In this document: positions 1 to 7,043 of the stretch, in pieces | Layout: the number at the start of each line of letters is the position of its first letter | Numbering within the stretch: the first letter of the stretch is position 1 | From: Burkholderiales bacterium | Lineage (GTDB): Bacteria > Pseudomonadota > Gammaproteobacteria > Burkholderiales > Burkholderiaceae_F | Assembly: GCA_021298875.1 (NCBI GenBank) | Contig: JAJTHJ010000005.1 | Location: 1 to 12,218, forward strand | Reading direction: 5' to 3' | DNA: 12,218 bases | The notes under the pieces: model-generated | What the model saw: the letters and a program-made list of their open reading frames with translations, nothing else | Told to the model about the DNA's origin: nothing | The model's database searches: none | Translations under genes and position numbers: made by a program

Positions 1-481
1 GCGGATGCTGGCGCTGCTGCTGACCTTGGGCCGCGGCGTCGGCGCGCCGCACGGCATCGTCGCCGGACAGGCTTGGGAGTGCGAGCCGAACGTCGATCTG
101 CGCGTGTACCAGCGCGCCAAGACCGGGTCGCTGTTTGTCGCCGCAGTCACCGCCGGCGCGCAGGCGGCGGGAGGCAATCCGATCCCCTGGGAGGCGTTGG
201 GTGAGCGGCTGGGCGAGGCCTATCAGGTCGCCGACGACATCCGCGACGTGGTCGCCACCGCTGAGACGCTGGGCAAGCCGGTGCATCAGGACGAGGAGTT
301 GGGCCGGCCGAATGCCGTCGATCAACTGGGGCTGGACGCCGCGCTGGAGCGCTTCGACTCACTGGTGGCCAAGGCAAGCGCGGCGATCCCCCGCTGCGCC
401 GGCGCGCCGATGTTGCGGCAGTTGATCCGTGCCGAAGCGCAGCGGCTGATCCCGGAGGAGTTTCAACGGCGGGCGGCCTGA
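1..481 (+). CDS. crtE: Geranylgeranyl diphosphate synthase, C-terminal part (5' end outside window)
   Basis: This is the C-terminal ~159 residues of a trans-prenyltransferase. The family condenses IPP onto allylic diphosphates to make GGPP, the precursor of carotenoids and of the geranylgeranyl/phytyl tail of bacteriochlorophyll. The frame is open from base 2 to a TGA at 479-481. The sequence shows GQAWECEPNVDL followed by YQRAKTGSLF, the conserved Lys-Thr block of polyprenyl synthases, and then the second Asp-rich motif as YQVADDIRDV, which binds diphosphate through Mg. The first Asp-rich motif and the catalytic N-terminal half lie upstream of the window, so the ATG at 5 is internal and not a start. 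It lies 38 bases ahead of crtF in the same direction, as in other purple-bacterial crtEF pairs. The identification rests on motifs and neighbours; the family is secure and the crtE assignment very likely. Confidence 0.9.
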   Translation, partial: RMLALLLTLGRGVGAPHGIVAGQAWECEPNVDLRVYQRAKTGSLFVAAVTAGAQAAGGNPIPWEALGERLGEAYQVADDIRDVVATAETLGKPVHQDEELGRPNAVDQLGLDAALERFDSLVAKASAAIPRCAGAPMLRQLIRAEAQRLIPEEFQRRAA

Positions 482-484
482 GCC

Positions 485-506
485 TCCTCCCCCTTGACGG
501 GGAGGG
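485..506 (+). promoter_or_regulatory. Intercistronic hairpin covering the crtF Shine-Dalgarno
   Basis: The crtE-crtF gap contains TCCTCCCC (485-492), a six-base loop and GGGGAGGG (499-506), forming an eight-pair stem with one terminal T-G wobble. The 3' arm includes the purine-rich GGGAGGGAG tract that is the best ribosome-binding candidate for the crtF ATG at 520. The 5' arm starts only four bases after the crtE stop. A ribosome finishing crtE would occupy and open the stem, so translational coupling of crtF to crtE is a reasonable inference. There is no U-tract, so it is not an intrinsic terminator. Confidence 0.5.
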
Positions 507-519
507 AGCAACAATCAGG

Positions 520-1633
520 ATGGCGGCCTCGTCCCTGACCGAGCGCTGGCTCGCGCTGCGCAATCGCTGGCTGGCCAATCCACGCTTTCAGCGCTGGGCC
601 GCGGCGTTTCCGCTGACGCGGCGTGTCGCGCAGCGCAAGGCGCGCGGTGTTCGATCTGTCGGCGGGCTTCGTCTACTCGCAGGTGTTGCACGCCTGCGTG
701 CAACTCGACCTCTTCGAGCGCCTGCGCGGCGGGCCGTTGCCGCTGGCGCAACTCGCCGCGCAACTGAAGCTCACCCCCGCCGCTGCGCGCCGGCTGCTCG
801 ACGCTGCGGCGTCGCTGGGCCTGACCCAAGCGCTCGGCGACGACCGCTACGCGCTCGGCGAGCACGGCGCGGCACTGCTCGGCAATCCCGGCGCGCTGGC
901 GATGGTCGCGCACCACGACATGCTGTACCGCGACCTGCAAGACCCGGTCGCACTGCTGCGCGGCGAGGTCACGACGGAACTCTCGCGCTACTGGCCGTAT
1001 GCGACCAGCGCGGCGCCCGATGGCAGTGTCGCCGAGGCGGTGCAGGGCTACACCCAGTTGATGGCGGCCTCGCAGTCGCTGGTCGCCGAAGACATCCTGG
1101 AGGCGTACGCGCTGGCGCAGCACCGCTGCCTGCTCGATGTCGGCGGCGGCAACGGGACCTTCATCGCGGCAGTGGCGGCGCGGGCGCCGGCGCTGCAACT
1201 GATGCTGTTCGACCTGCCGGCGGTGCTCGAACACGCGCGCGCCAACCTGGCCGAACGCGGCTTGGCCGAGCGCGTGCACTTGCACGGCGGCGACTTCTTT
1301 GCCGATCCGCTGCCGCAGGGCGCGGACGTCATCTCGCTAGTGCGCGTGGTGCACGACCACGACGACGAGCGCGCGCTGCGCCTGCTCACCAATGTGTACG
1401 CCGCGCTGCCCCCGGGCGGCACGCTGTTGCTGGCGGAGCCGATGGCGCAGGCGCCCGGCGCCGGGCCGATGGGCGCGGCCTATTTTGGCTTCTATCTGCT
1501 GGCGATGGGCAGCGGGCGCGCCCGCAGCCCGCAGGAGTTACAGACCCTGGTGCAGCGGGCGGGCTTCAACAACTGCTTGTTTCTACGCACGCGCCGGCCG
1601 CTGCTGACAGGGGTGGCGATATGCCGGCGGTGA
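520..1633 (+). CDS. crtF: Hydroxyneurosporene-type carotenoid O-methyltransferase, reading frame broken near 640-647
   Basis: CrtF methylates tertiary hydroxyl groups of acyclic carotenoids with SAM, a late step towards spheroidene or spirilloxanthin. The sequence splits between two frames. From the ATG at 520, frame 1 gives the expected family N-terminus (RFQRWAAAFPLTRRVAQRKA), then loses homology. From about 644, frame 2 continues with RAVFDLSAGFVYSQVL and runs intact to the TGA at 1631-1633. That part includes the winged-helix dimerisation region and the SAM-binding loop LLDVGGGNGTF, then the acidic FDLPAVLEHA strand and a C-terminal RSPQELQTLVQRAGF. The total of 1114 bases is one over a multiple of three. 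The break lies in an alternating GC tract and fits loss of two bases. A GTG at 623 could start a 336-residue protein, but it has no ribosome-binding site and drops the conserved N-terminus. It is either a recent mutation or an assembly error. The family call is firm; integrity is uncertain. Confidence 0.85.
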
Positions 1634-1669
1634 TGCCTGTAAGAGCTTGCATGCATGCGCCGCTACAGA

Positions 1670-1687
1670 TGTTAATTTTGCTTGACA
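1670..1687 (+). promoter_or_regulatory. Upstream CrtJ/PpsR-type operator (TGT-N12-ACA)
   Basis: TGT at 1670-1672 and ACA at 1685-1687 are separated by exactly 12 bases, matching the consensus for the redox- and light-responsive repressor CrtJ/PpsR. The right half overlaps the TTGACA -35 box at 1682-1687, so an occupied site would block RNA polymerase. It lies 8 bp upstream of a second such site, the spacing known to support cooperative binding at the bchC promoter of Rhodobacter capsulatus. Confidence 0.75.
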
Positions 1688-1709
1688 CTAAAACCTGTCA
1701 GGGTAAACT
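1682..1709 (+). promoter_or_regulatory. Sigma70-like promoter of the bchCXYZ(-puf) operon
   Basis: A perfect TTGACA at 1682-1687 is followed by a 16-bp spacer and TAAACT at 1704-1709 (four of six matches to TATAAT). The surrounding AT-rich patch is exceptional for this GC-rich window. Transcription would begin near 1716-1718, leaving about 60 bases of leader before the bchC ATG at 1779. Both promoter boxes are covered by TGT-N12-ACA palindromes, so oxygen/light repression by a PpsR/CrtJ homologue is the expected control. The start site is predicted by position only. Confidence 0.7.
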
Positions 1710-1713
1710 GACA
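1696..1713 (+). promoter_or_regulatory. Downstream CrtJ/PpsR-type operator (TGT-N12-ACA)
   Basis: TGT (1696-1698) and ACA (1711-1713) are spaced by 12 bases, with extended symmetry TGTCA-N8-TGACA. The site overlaps the -10 box at 1704-1709. Together with the copy at 1670-1687 it forms a tandem pair with an 8-bp gap, so the two centres are 26 bp apart on the helix. Confidence 0.8.
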
Positions 1714-1778
1714 TCGGGTTAAAAGAACAAATGCCGCTGCCGCCGTCTCGAGTGGCAGCGCGCAAGGAGCAAGCCGCA

Positions 1779-2732
1779 ATGGATGCCGTCGCCGTCGTTT
1801 TCGAGCAGCCGCAAAGGCTGGCGTTGAGCCGCCTCGCGCTTGCCGAGCCGCAGGCCGAAGACGTGGTGGTAGCGGTCGAGTGGAGCGGCATTTCCACCGG
1901 CACCGAGCGGCTGCTGTACACGGGCAAGATGCCGCAGTTCCCGGGCATGGGTTATCCGCTGGTGCCGGGCTACGAGTCGGTTGGTACCGTCGTCGATGCC
2001 GGCCCGGCGTCGGGCCGCGCGGTGGGCGACCATGTGTTCGTGCCCGGCGCGCGCTGCTACGGCGATGTGCGCGGCCTCTTTGGCGGCGCCGCCTCGCGCG
2101 TGGTGGTGCCGGGTGCGCGCGTGATTCCGATCGACGACCGCCTGGGCGAACGCGCCGTGCTGCTGGCGCTGGCGGCAACCGCGTACCACGCGGTCTCCGG
2201 CGCCGGCAAGCGCAAGCCCATCGTCGCCCCCGACCTGATCGTCGGCCACGGCGTGCTGGGCCGGCTGCTGGCGCGGCTGACCGTGCTGGCCGGCTTCCCG
2301 GCGCCGACGGTGTGGGAGGTCAACGCGCAGCGCGCGCAGGGCGCGGCCGGTTATGCCGTGATCCCGCCCGAGCAGGACCCGCGCCGCGACTACCACGCGA
2401 TCTACGACGTGTCGGGCGACTCGGCGATTCTGGACCAGCTGATCGCGCGGCTCGCCCCCGGCGGCGAGGTCGTGCTGGCCGGCTTCTACAGCGAGCCGCT
2501 GTCCTTCGCCTTTCCGCCCGCGTTCATGCGCGAGGCGCAGATCCGCGCCGCGGCCGAATGGCAGCGGCCCGACTTGCTGGCGGTGACCGAACTCGCCGCC
2601 GACGGGCGCCTGTCGCTCGACGGGTTGATCACGCACCACGAGGCCGCCGCGCAGGCGCCGCAGGCGTACCGCACCGCCTTCGACGATCCGCTGTGCCTGA
2701 AGATGGTGCTCGACTGGAGATGTTGCGCATGA
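1779..2732 (+). CDS. bchC: 3-hydroxyethyl bacteriochlorophyllide a dehydrogenase (BchC)
   Basis: BchC oxidises the C3 hydroxyethyl group of the (bacterio)chlorophyllide ring to the 3-acetyl group of bacteriochlorophyllide a, using NAD. The 317-residue product is close to the usual ~310-320. It opens with MDAVAVVFEQP and shows the medium-chain dehydrogenase-like segment ISTGTERLLYTGKMPQFPGM, then PLVPGYESVGTVVDAG, and the nucleotide-binding glycine motif LIVGHGVLGRLLAR near residue 165. The ATG at 1779 is chosen because AAGGAG (1764-1769) sits nine bases upstream and because the protein then begins like the family. An in-frame ATG at 1731 would add 16 residues and has no good ribosome-binding site. 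The stop overlaps the bchX start as ATGA. Expression should come from the PpsR-controlled promoter just upstream. Confidence 0.95.
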   Translation: MDAVAVVFEQPQRLALSRLALAEPQAEDVVVAVEWSGISTGTERLLYTGKMPQFPGMGYPLVPGYESVGTVVDAGPASGRAVGDHVFVPGARCYGDVRGLFGGAASRVVVPGARVIPIDDRLGERAVLLALAATAYHAVSGAGKRKPIVAPDLIVGHGVLGRLLARLTVLAGFPAPTVWEVNAQRAQGAAGYAVIPPEQDPRRDYHAIYDVSGDSAILDQLIARLAPGGEVVLAGFYSEPLSFAFPPAFMREAQIRAAAEWQRPDLLAVTELAADGRLSLDGLITHHEAAAQAPQAYRTAFDDPLCLKMVLDWRCCA

Positions 2733-3742
2733 GTGTTGCTGCACCCACCGCCGCCGTGTCGCTGTCGCGGCTGCACGCCACGCTGCGCGCCGACGCCGCG
2801 GTCGAGCCCGACCCGGTCGCGCCCGGCGCCGCCGTCAAGGCCACGCAGATCATTGCGATCTACGGCAAGGGCGGCATCGGCAAGAGCTTCACGCTCGCCA
2901 ACCGCAGCTACATGACGGCGCAGCAAGGCAAGATGGTCCTGCTGATCGGCTGCGCTCCCAAGAGCGACACCACCAGCCTGCTCTTGGGCGGCAAGGCCTG
3001 CCCGACGATCATCGAGACGTCTTCGCGCAAGAAGGCGGCGGGCGACCCGGTGGCCATCGGCGGCGTTTGCTTCAAGCGCGACGGCGTGTATGCGATGGAA
3101 CTGGGCGGGCCCGAAGTCGGCCGCGGCTGCGGCGGGCGCGGGATCATCCACGGCTTCGAGACGCTGGAAAAACTCGGCTTCCACGACTGGGGCTTCGACT
3201 ACGTGCTGCTCGACTTCCTCGGCGACGTGGTCTGCGGCGGCTTCGGCCTGCCGATCGCGCGCGACCTGTGCCAGAAAGTGATCGTCGTCGGCAGCAACGA
3301 CTTGCAGTCGCTGTACGTGGCCAACAACGTCTGCTCGGCCGTCGAATACTTCCGCAAGCTCGGCGGCAACGTCGGGGTGGCCGGGTTGGTCGTCAACAAG
3401 GACGACGGCACCGGCGAGGCGGCCGCGTTTGCCCAGGCCGCGGGCATCCCGGTGCTGGCAGCGATCCCCGCGCACGAGGACATCCGCCGCAAGAGCGCCA
3501 GCTACGAAATCATCGGCCGTCCCGGCACGCAGTGGGCGTCGCTCTTTGAAACGCTCGCCACCAACGTCGCCGAAGCGCCGCCGGTGCGGCCCAAGCCGCT
3601 GACCCAGGACGAGTTGCTGGGTTTGTTCTCGGGCGACACGGTCGGCCGCGACGTGGTGCTGCAACCGGCCTCGATGGCCGACATGCTGGGCAAGGAAGCG
3701 GTCGAGAAGAGGTCGCTCGAGGTCGTCTACGACATCGTCTGA
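2729..3742 (+). CDS. bchX: Chlorophyllide a reductase, iron protein subunit (BchX)
   Basis: BchX is the NifH-like ATP-dependent reductase component of chlorophyllide a oxidoreductase. It passes electrons from a [4Fe-4S] cluster shared by two subunits to BchYZ, which reduces the C7=C8 bond of the chlorin ring. The protein has 337 residues, about the family length. It shows a short poorly conserved N-terminus, a P-loop GKGGIGKS at residues 46-53, and the cluster cysteines C134 (GRGCGGRG) and C169 (DVVCGGFG). The C-terminus is conserved (GRDVVLQPASMADML). The ATG at 2729 overlaps the bchC stop and has GGAG ten bases upstream; the ATG at 2720 is too close to that site. One oddity is the switch-I/Walker-A' motif, normally CDPKSDTT, which reads CAPKSDTT here (Ala76 for Asp). 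All other key residues are present. Confidence 0.96.
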   Translation: MSVAAPTAAVSLSRLHATLRADAAVEPDPVAPGAAVKATQIIAIYGKGGIGKSFTLANRSYMTAQQGKMVLLIGCAPKSDTTSLLLGGKACPTIIETSSRKKAAGDPVAIGGVCFKRDGVYAMELGGPEVGRGCGGRGIIHGFETLEKLGFHDWGFDYVLLDFLGDVVCGGFGLPIARDLCQKVIVVGSNDLQSLYVANNVCSAVEYFRKLGGNVGVAGLVVNKDDGTGEAAAFAQAAGIPVLAAIPAHEDIRRKSASYEIIGRPGTQWASLFETLATNVAEAPPVRPKPLTQDELLGLFSGDTVGRDVVLQPASMADMLGKEAVEKRSLEVVYDIV

Positions 3743-3752
3743 GCCGCAACCG

Positions 3753-5282
3753 ATGAACGCGCGCATCCCTTCTGCTGAACTCGCCGCCCCGGCCGATGGT
3801 GTGGGCTGCCACGCTGGCCGTGCGCAGATGCAGCAAGCCGCGCAAGCTGCCGGCAACAGCGCGCTGCTGCAACGCTACGCGGCCGACTACCCGCAAGGCC
3901 CGCACGATCAGCCGCAGAGCATGTGCCCGGCCTTCGGCTCGCTGCGCGTGGGGCTGCGCATGCGACGGGTGGCGACCGTGCTGTCGGGCTCGGCCTGCTG
4001 CGTGTACGGGCTGACCTTCACCTCGCACTTCTACGGCGCGCGCCGCTCGGTCGGCTACGTGCCGTTCAATTCCGAAACGCTGGTCACCGGCAAGTTGTTC
4101 GAAGACATTCGCGAGTCGGTGTTCAAGCTCGCCGACCCGGCCAAGGTGGATGCGGTGGTCGTGATCAACCTCTGCGTGCCGACGGCCTCCGGCGTACCGC
4201 TGCGGCTGCTGCCGCGCGAGATCGACGGCGTGCGCATCATCGGCATCGACGTGCCGGGCTTTGGCGTACCCACGCATGCGGAAGCCAAGGACGTGCTGGC
4301 TGGCGCGATGCTCGCCTACGCGCGCGCCGAGGCCCAGGCCGGCCCGGTGCAGGCGCCGCGCAACTGGGTGCCGCCTGCGCGCAGCGGCAAACCGACCGTG
4401 ACGCTGCTGGGTGAAGTCTTCCCCGCCGATCCGGTCGGCATCGGCATGATGCTGGAGCCGATGGGCCTGGCCTGCGGCCCCGTGGTGCCGACGCGCGAAT
4501 GGCGTGAGCTGTATGCCGCGCTTGACTGCGCGGTGGTCGCGGCGCTGCATCCGTTCTACACCGCGTCGGTGCGCGAGTTCGAAGCCGCGGGCCGCGCGGT
4601 GGTCGGCTCGGCCCCGGTCGGCTACGAGGGCACGGCCGAATGGCTGCGCGCGGTGGGCACGGCTTGCGGTGTCGCCGCGGACAAGATCGCCGCCGCGCAG
4701 AACCAAATGCTGCCTGCAATCAAGGGTGCGCTGGCGCGCACGCCGATCAAGGGCCGGATCACGCTGTCCGGGTACGAAGGCTCCGAACTGCTGGTCGGCC
4801 GGCTGCTCGTCGAAAGCGGCGCCGATCTGCGCTACGTGGGCAGCGCCTGCCCGCGCACGCCCTGGTCGGCGGCGGATGCCGAGTGGCTGCAAGCGCGCGG
4901 CGTGCGCGTGCAGTTCCGCGCGTCGCTGGAGCAGGACCTGGCGGCCTTCGAAGAGTTTGCGCCTGAGTTGGCTATCGGCACCACCCCTGTCGTGCAGCAC
5001 GCCAAACAACGTGCGACTCCGGCGCTTTATTTCACCAACCTGATTTCTGCGCGGCCGCTGATGGGGCCGGTGGGCGCCGGCTCGTTGGCGCAGGTCATTA
5101 ATGCGGCGCTCGCCAGTAAGCCACGCTTCGACGAGATGCGCGCGTTTTTTGAGGGGGTGGGTGTTGGGGACTGCGGCGGGGTGTGGAGCAGCCCGCCGCA
5201 ACCCCATCCGGAGTACCGCGAGTTCCATCTGCACAAGATGGAAAAGCTCGCCCGCAAGCGCAAGGCCGAGGAGATGGTGTGA
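3753..5282 (+). CDS. bchY: Chlorophyllide a reductase subunit Y (BchY)
   Basis: BchY is the NifD/BchN-like half of the catalytic component of chlorophyllide a reductase. With BchZ it holds a [4Fe-4S] cluster and the chlorophyllide substrate and accepts electrons from BchX. The 509-residue protein is of family length. Cysteines expected to hold the cluster are seen in QSMCPAFG (C58), SGSACCVYG (C82/C83) and NLCVPTASGVPL (C141). Later conserved stretches include PALYFTNLISARPLMGPVGA and the basic C-terminus MEKLARKRKAEEMV. The start is the ATG at 3753, ten bases after bchX. The ribosome-binding site there is weak, so coupling to bchX translation is likely. The stop overlaps the bchZ start by one base (TGATG). 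Codons at roughly 4980-5190 end in A or T far more often than elsewhere in the gene. Confidence 0.95.
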   Translation: MNARIPSAELAAPADGVGCHAGRAQMQQAAQAAGNSALLQRYAADYPQGPHDQPQSMCPAFGSLRVGLRMRRVATVLSGSACCVYGLTFTSHFYGARRSVGYVPFNSETLVTGKLFEDIRESVFKLADPAKVDAVVVINLCVPTASGVPLRLLPREIDGVRIIGIDVPGFGVPTHAEAKDVLAGAMLAYARAEAQAGPVQAPRNWVPPARSGKPTVTLLGEVFPADPVGIGMMLEPMGLACGPVVPTREWRELYAALDCAVVAALHPFYTASVREFEAAGRAVVGSAPVGYEGTAEWLRAVGTACGVAADKIAAAQNQMLPAIKGALARTPIKGRITLSGYEGSELLVGRLLVESGADLRYVGSACPRTPWSAADAEWLQARGVRVQFRASLEQDLAAFEEFAPELAIGTTPVVQHAKQRATPALYFTNLISARPLMGPVGAGSLAQVINAALASKPRFDEMRAFFEGVGVGDCGGVWSSPPQPHPEYREFHLHKMEKLARKRKAEEMV

Positions 5283-6730
5283 TGCTGGTCCTCGACCACG
5301 ATCGCGCCGGCGGCTACTGGGGTGCCGTGTACGTGTTCACGGCCATCAAGGGCTTGCAGGTCGTCATCGACGGCCCGGTCGGCTGCGAAAACCTGCCGGT
5401 CACCTCCGTGCTGCACTACACGGACGCGCTGCCGCCGCACGAGTTGCCGATCGTCGTCACGGGCCTTGCCGAAGAAGAACTCGGCCAGAAGGGCACCGAG
5501 GGCGCGATGCGCCGCGCGCACAAGACGCTCGATCCCGCTCTGCCCTCCGTGGTGGTGACCGGCAGCATCGCCGAGATGATCGGCGGTGGCGTGACACCCG
5601 AAGGCACCGGCATCCAGCGCTTTTTACCGCGCACGATCGACGATGACCAGTGGCAGTCAGCTGACCGGGCGCTCAACTGGCTGTGGACCGAGTACGGCCT
5701 GCGCCAGGTGCCGGCGCGCAAGCGCAAGGCAGATGAGAAGCCGCGCGTGAACATCCTCGGCCCCGCCTATGGCATGTTCAACATGCCGAGCGATCTGGCC
5801 GAGATCAAGCGGCTGGTCGAAGGCATCGGCGCCGAGATCAATCTCGTGTTCCCGCTCGGCAGCCACCTCGCCGACGTGCCCAAGCTCGCGGACGCCGACG
5901 CCAACATCGTGCTGTATCGCGAGTACGGCCGGCTGCTGGCCGAGACGCTGGAGCGGCCCTACCTGCAGGCGCCCATCGGCCTGCACAGCACAACCAAGTT
6001 CCTGCGCTCGCTGGGCGAAATCCTGGGGCTCGATCCCGAGCCCTTCATCGAGCGCGAGAAGCACACGACGATCAAGCCGCTGTGGGATCTGTGGCGTTCG
6101 GTCACGCAGGACTTTTTCGGCACCGCGAGCTTCGCGTTGGTCGCCAACGAAACCTACGCGCGCGGGCTGCGCCACTTCCTCGAAGTTGAGCTCGGCCTGC
6201 CCTGCCAGTTCGCCATTGCGCGTCGCCCGGGAGTGAAGCCGGACAACGACGCCGTGCGCCAGGCGTTGCGCGAAAAGCCGCCGCTGGTGATGTTCGGCTC
6301 CTACAACGAGCGGATGTATCTGGCCGAGCTCGGCGCGCGCGCCGCGTACATCCCGGCCTCGTTCCCCGGCGCGATCATCCGCCGCCACACCGGCACGCCC
6401 TTCATGGGCTACGCCGGTGCGACCTACGTGGTGCAGGAAGTGTGCAACGCGCTCTTCGATGCGCTGTTCCACATCCTGCCGCTGGCGACCGATCTGGACC
6501 GCGTCGATCCGACGCTCGCGCGCAAGGCGCCGGCGGAAGAAACCACGCCCTGGGACGACGAAGCGCGCCGGATGCTCGACCAGTTGCTCGAGCGCGAGCC
6601 GATGCTGGTGCGTATCTCTGCCGCCAAGCGGCTGCGCGACGGCGCCGAAGCCGCCGCCCGCGCCGCCGGCGAAGCGCGCGTCACGGCCGACCGCGTACTG
6701 CGCGCCGCCGTGCGCAAGGAGCCGGCATGA
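5282..6730 (+). CDS. bchZ: Chlorophyllide a reductase subunit Z (BchZ)
   Basis: BchZ is the NifK/BchB-like partner of BchY and completes the chlorophyllide a reductase that converts the chlorin into a bacteriochlorin. The predicted 482 residues match the family. The start MLVLDHDRAGGYWGAVYVF is the typical BchZ N-terminus. A cluster-region cysteine appears in DGPVGCENLPVTSVLHYTD, followed by IVVTGLAEEELG. The middle has NILGPAYGMFNMPSDLAEIK and the C-terminal half MGYAGATYVVQEVCNALFDA. The ATG at 5282 is supported by GAGGAG (5268-5273) eight bases upstream and by the one-base overlap with the bchY stop. An AAGGAG at 6716-6721 lies inside its last codons and would serve a short overlapping frame that begins at 6727. 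Confidence 0.95.
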   Translation: MLVLDHDRAGGYWGAVYVFTAIKGLQVVIDGPVGCENLPVTSVLHYTDALPPHELPIVVTGLAEEELGQKGTEGAMRRAHKTLDPALPSVVVTGSIAEMIGGGVTPEGTGIQRFLPRTIDDDQWQSADRALNWLWTEYGLRQVPARKRKADEKPRVNILGPAYGMFNMPSDLAEIKRLVEGIGAEINLVFPLGSHLADVPKLADADANIVLYREYGRLLAETLERPYLQAPIGLHSTTKFLRSLGEILGLDPEPFIEREKHTTIKPLWDLWRSVTQDFFGTASFALVANETYARGLRHFLEVELGLPCQFAIARRPGVKPDNDAVRQALREKPPLVMFGSYNERMYLAELGARAAYIPASFPGAIIRRHTGTPFMGYAGATYVVQEVCNALFDALFHILPLATDLDRVDPTLARKAPAEETTPWDDEARRMLDQLLEREPMLVRISAAKRLRDGAEAAARAAGEARVTADRVLRAAVRKEPA

Positions 6731-6872
6731 GACGACGCATGCGGCTCACCCCATTTGCCCCGGGCGCTCGCCCGGGCCACGTTTTCGACATGGTGCTGCA
6801 CCGTGAAGAACCCGCTTCCGCGCCGGGTATGTGCGGTCACGGCCGCGAGGCCAATCAGGAGGGAACTCATTT
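6731..6872 (+). promoter_or_regulatory. bchZ-pufB intergenic leader with a 7-bp GC hairpin
   Basis: This 142-base region separates the bacteriochlorophyll genes from puf. It contains a perfect stem, CCCGGGC (6759-6765) and GCCCGGG (6770-6776), closed by a GCTC tetraloop. No run of T follows, so it looks like an mRNA processing or stability element rather than a terminator. I see no TGT-N12-ACA site and no convincing promoter here. In Rhodobacter the puf promoter lies within or near bchZ and pufQ sits in this gap; no membrane-spanning PufQ-like frame is present in this gap. Confidence 0.5.
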
Positions 6873-7019
6873 ATGGCTGACGAAAAAAGCTCGCTGACGG
6901 GCCTCACCGACCGCGAAGCGAAGGACTTCCATGGCTTGTTCATGGGGAGCTTCATCGGCTTCACGATCGTGGCGATCATCGCGCACGTGCTGGCCTGGAG
7001 CTGGCGGCCGTGGTTTTAA
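6873..7019 (+). CDS. pufB: Light-harvesting complex 1 (core antenna) beta subunit
   Basis: This 48-residue single-helix membrane protein binds bacteriochlorophyll a in the LH1 ring around the reaction centre. The start follows AGGAGGG (6857-6863) with nine bases of spacing. The cytoplasmic segment SLTGLTDREAKDFHGLFM is the LH1 beta signature. His38 in IIAHVLAWSWRPWF is the central magnesium ligand of the B875-type bacteriochlorophyll, His20 is the conserved membrane-interface histidine, and the C-terminal WRPWF is the family ending. It is followed 24 bases later by a separate small gene rather than directly by pufA, which is unusual. Confidence 0.95.
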   Translation: MADEKSSLTGLTDREAKDFHGLFMGSFIGFTIVAIIAHVLAWSWRPWF

Positions 7020-7043
7020 CCCTCGCATCCGAGGAGTCCATCG

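Noticed and set aside
623..1633. crtF as a normal 336-residue gene starting at GTG 623
   Set aside because: There is no ribosome-binding site, and the family N-terminus is clearly readable upstream in another frame, so a frameshift explains the data better.
1648..1660. TGCATGCATGCG repeat upstream of the bchC promoter
   Set aside because: A short tandem of GCATGC without spacing or partner that suggests an operator; probably chance.
1731..1778. Upstream in-frame ATG as the bchC start
   Set aside because: The extra residues are not family-like and the AAGGAG at 1764-1769 points to the ATG at 1779.
2486..5234. Long minus-strand frames (456 and 574 codons) opposite bchX and bchY
   Set aside because: The products are Arg/Ala/His-rich without recognisable domains and lie over genes with clear conserved motifs; they follow from high GC at third positions.
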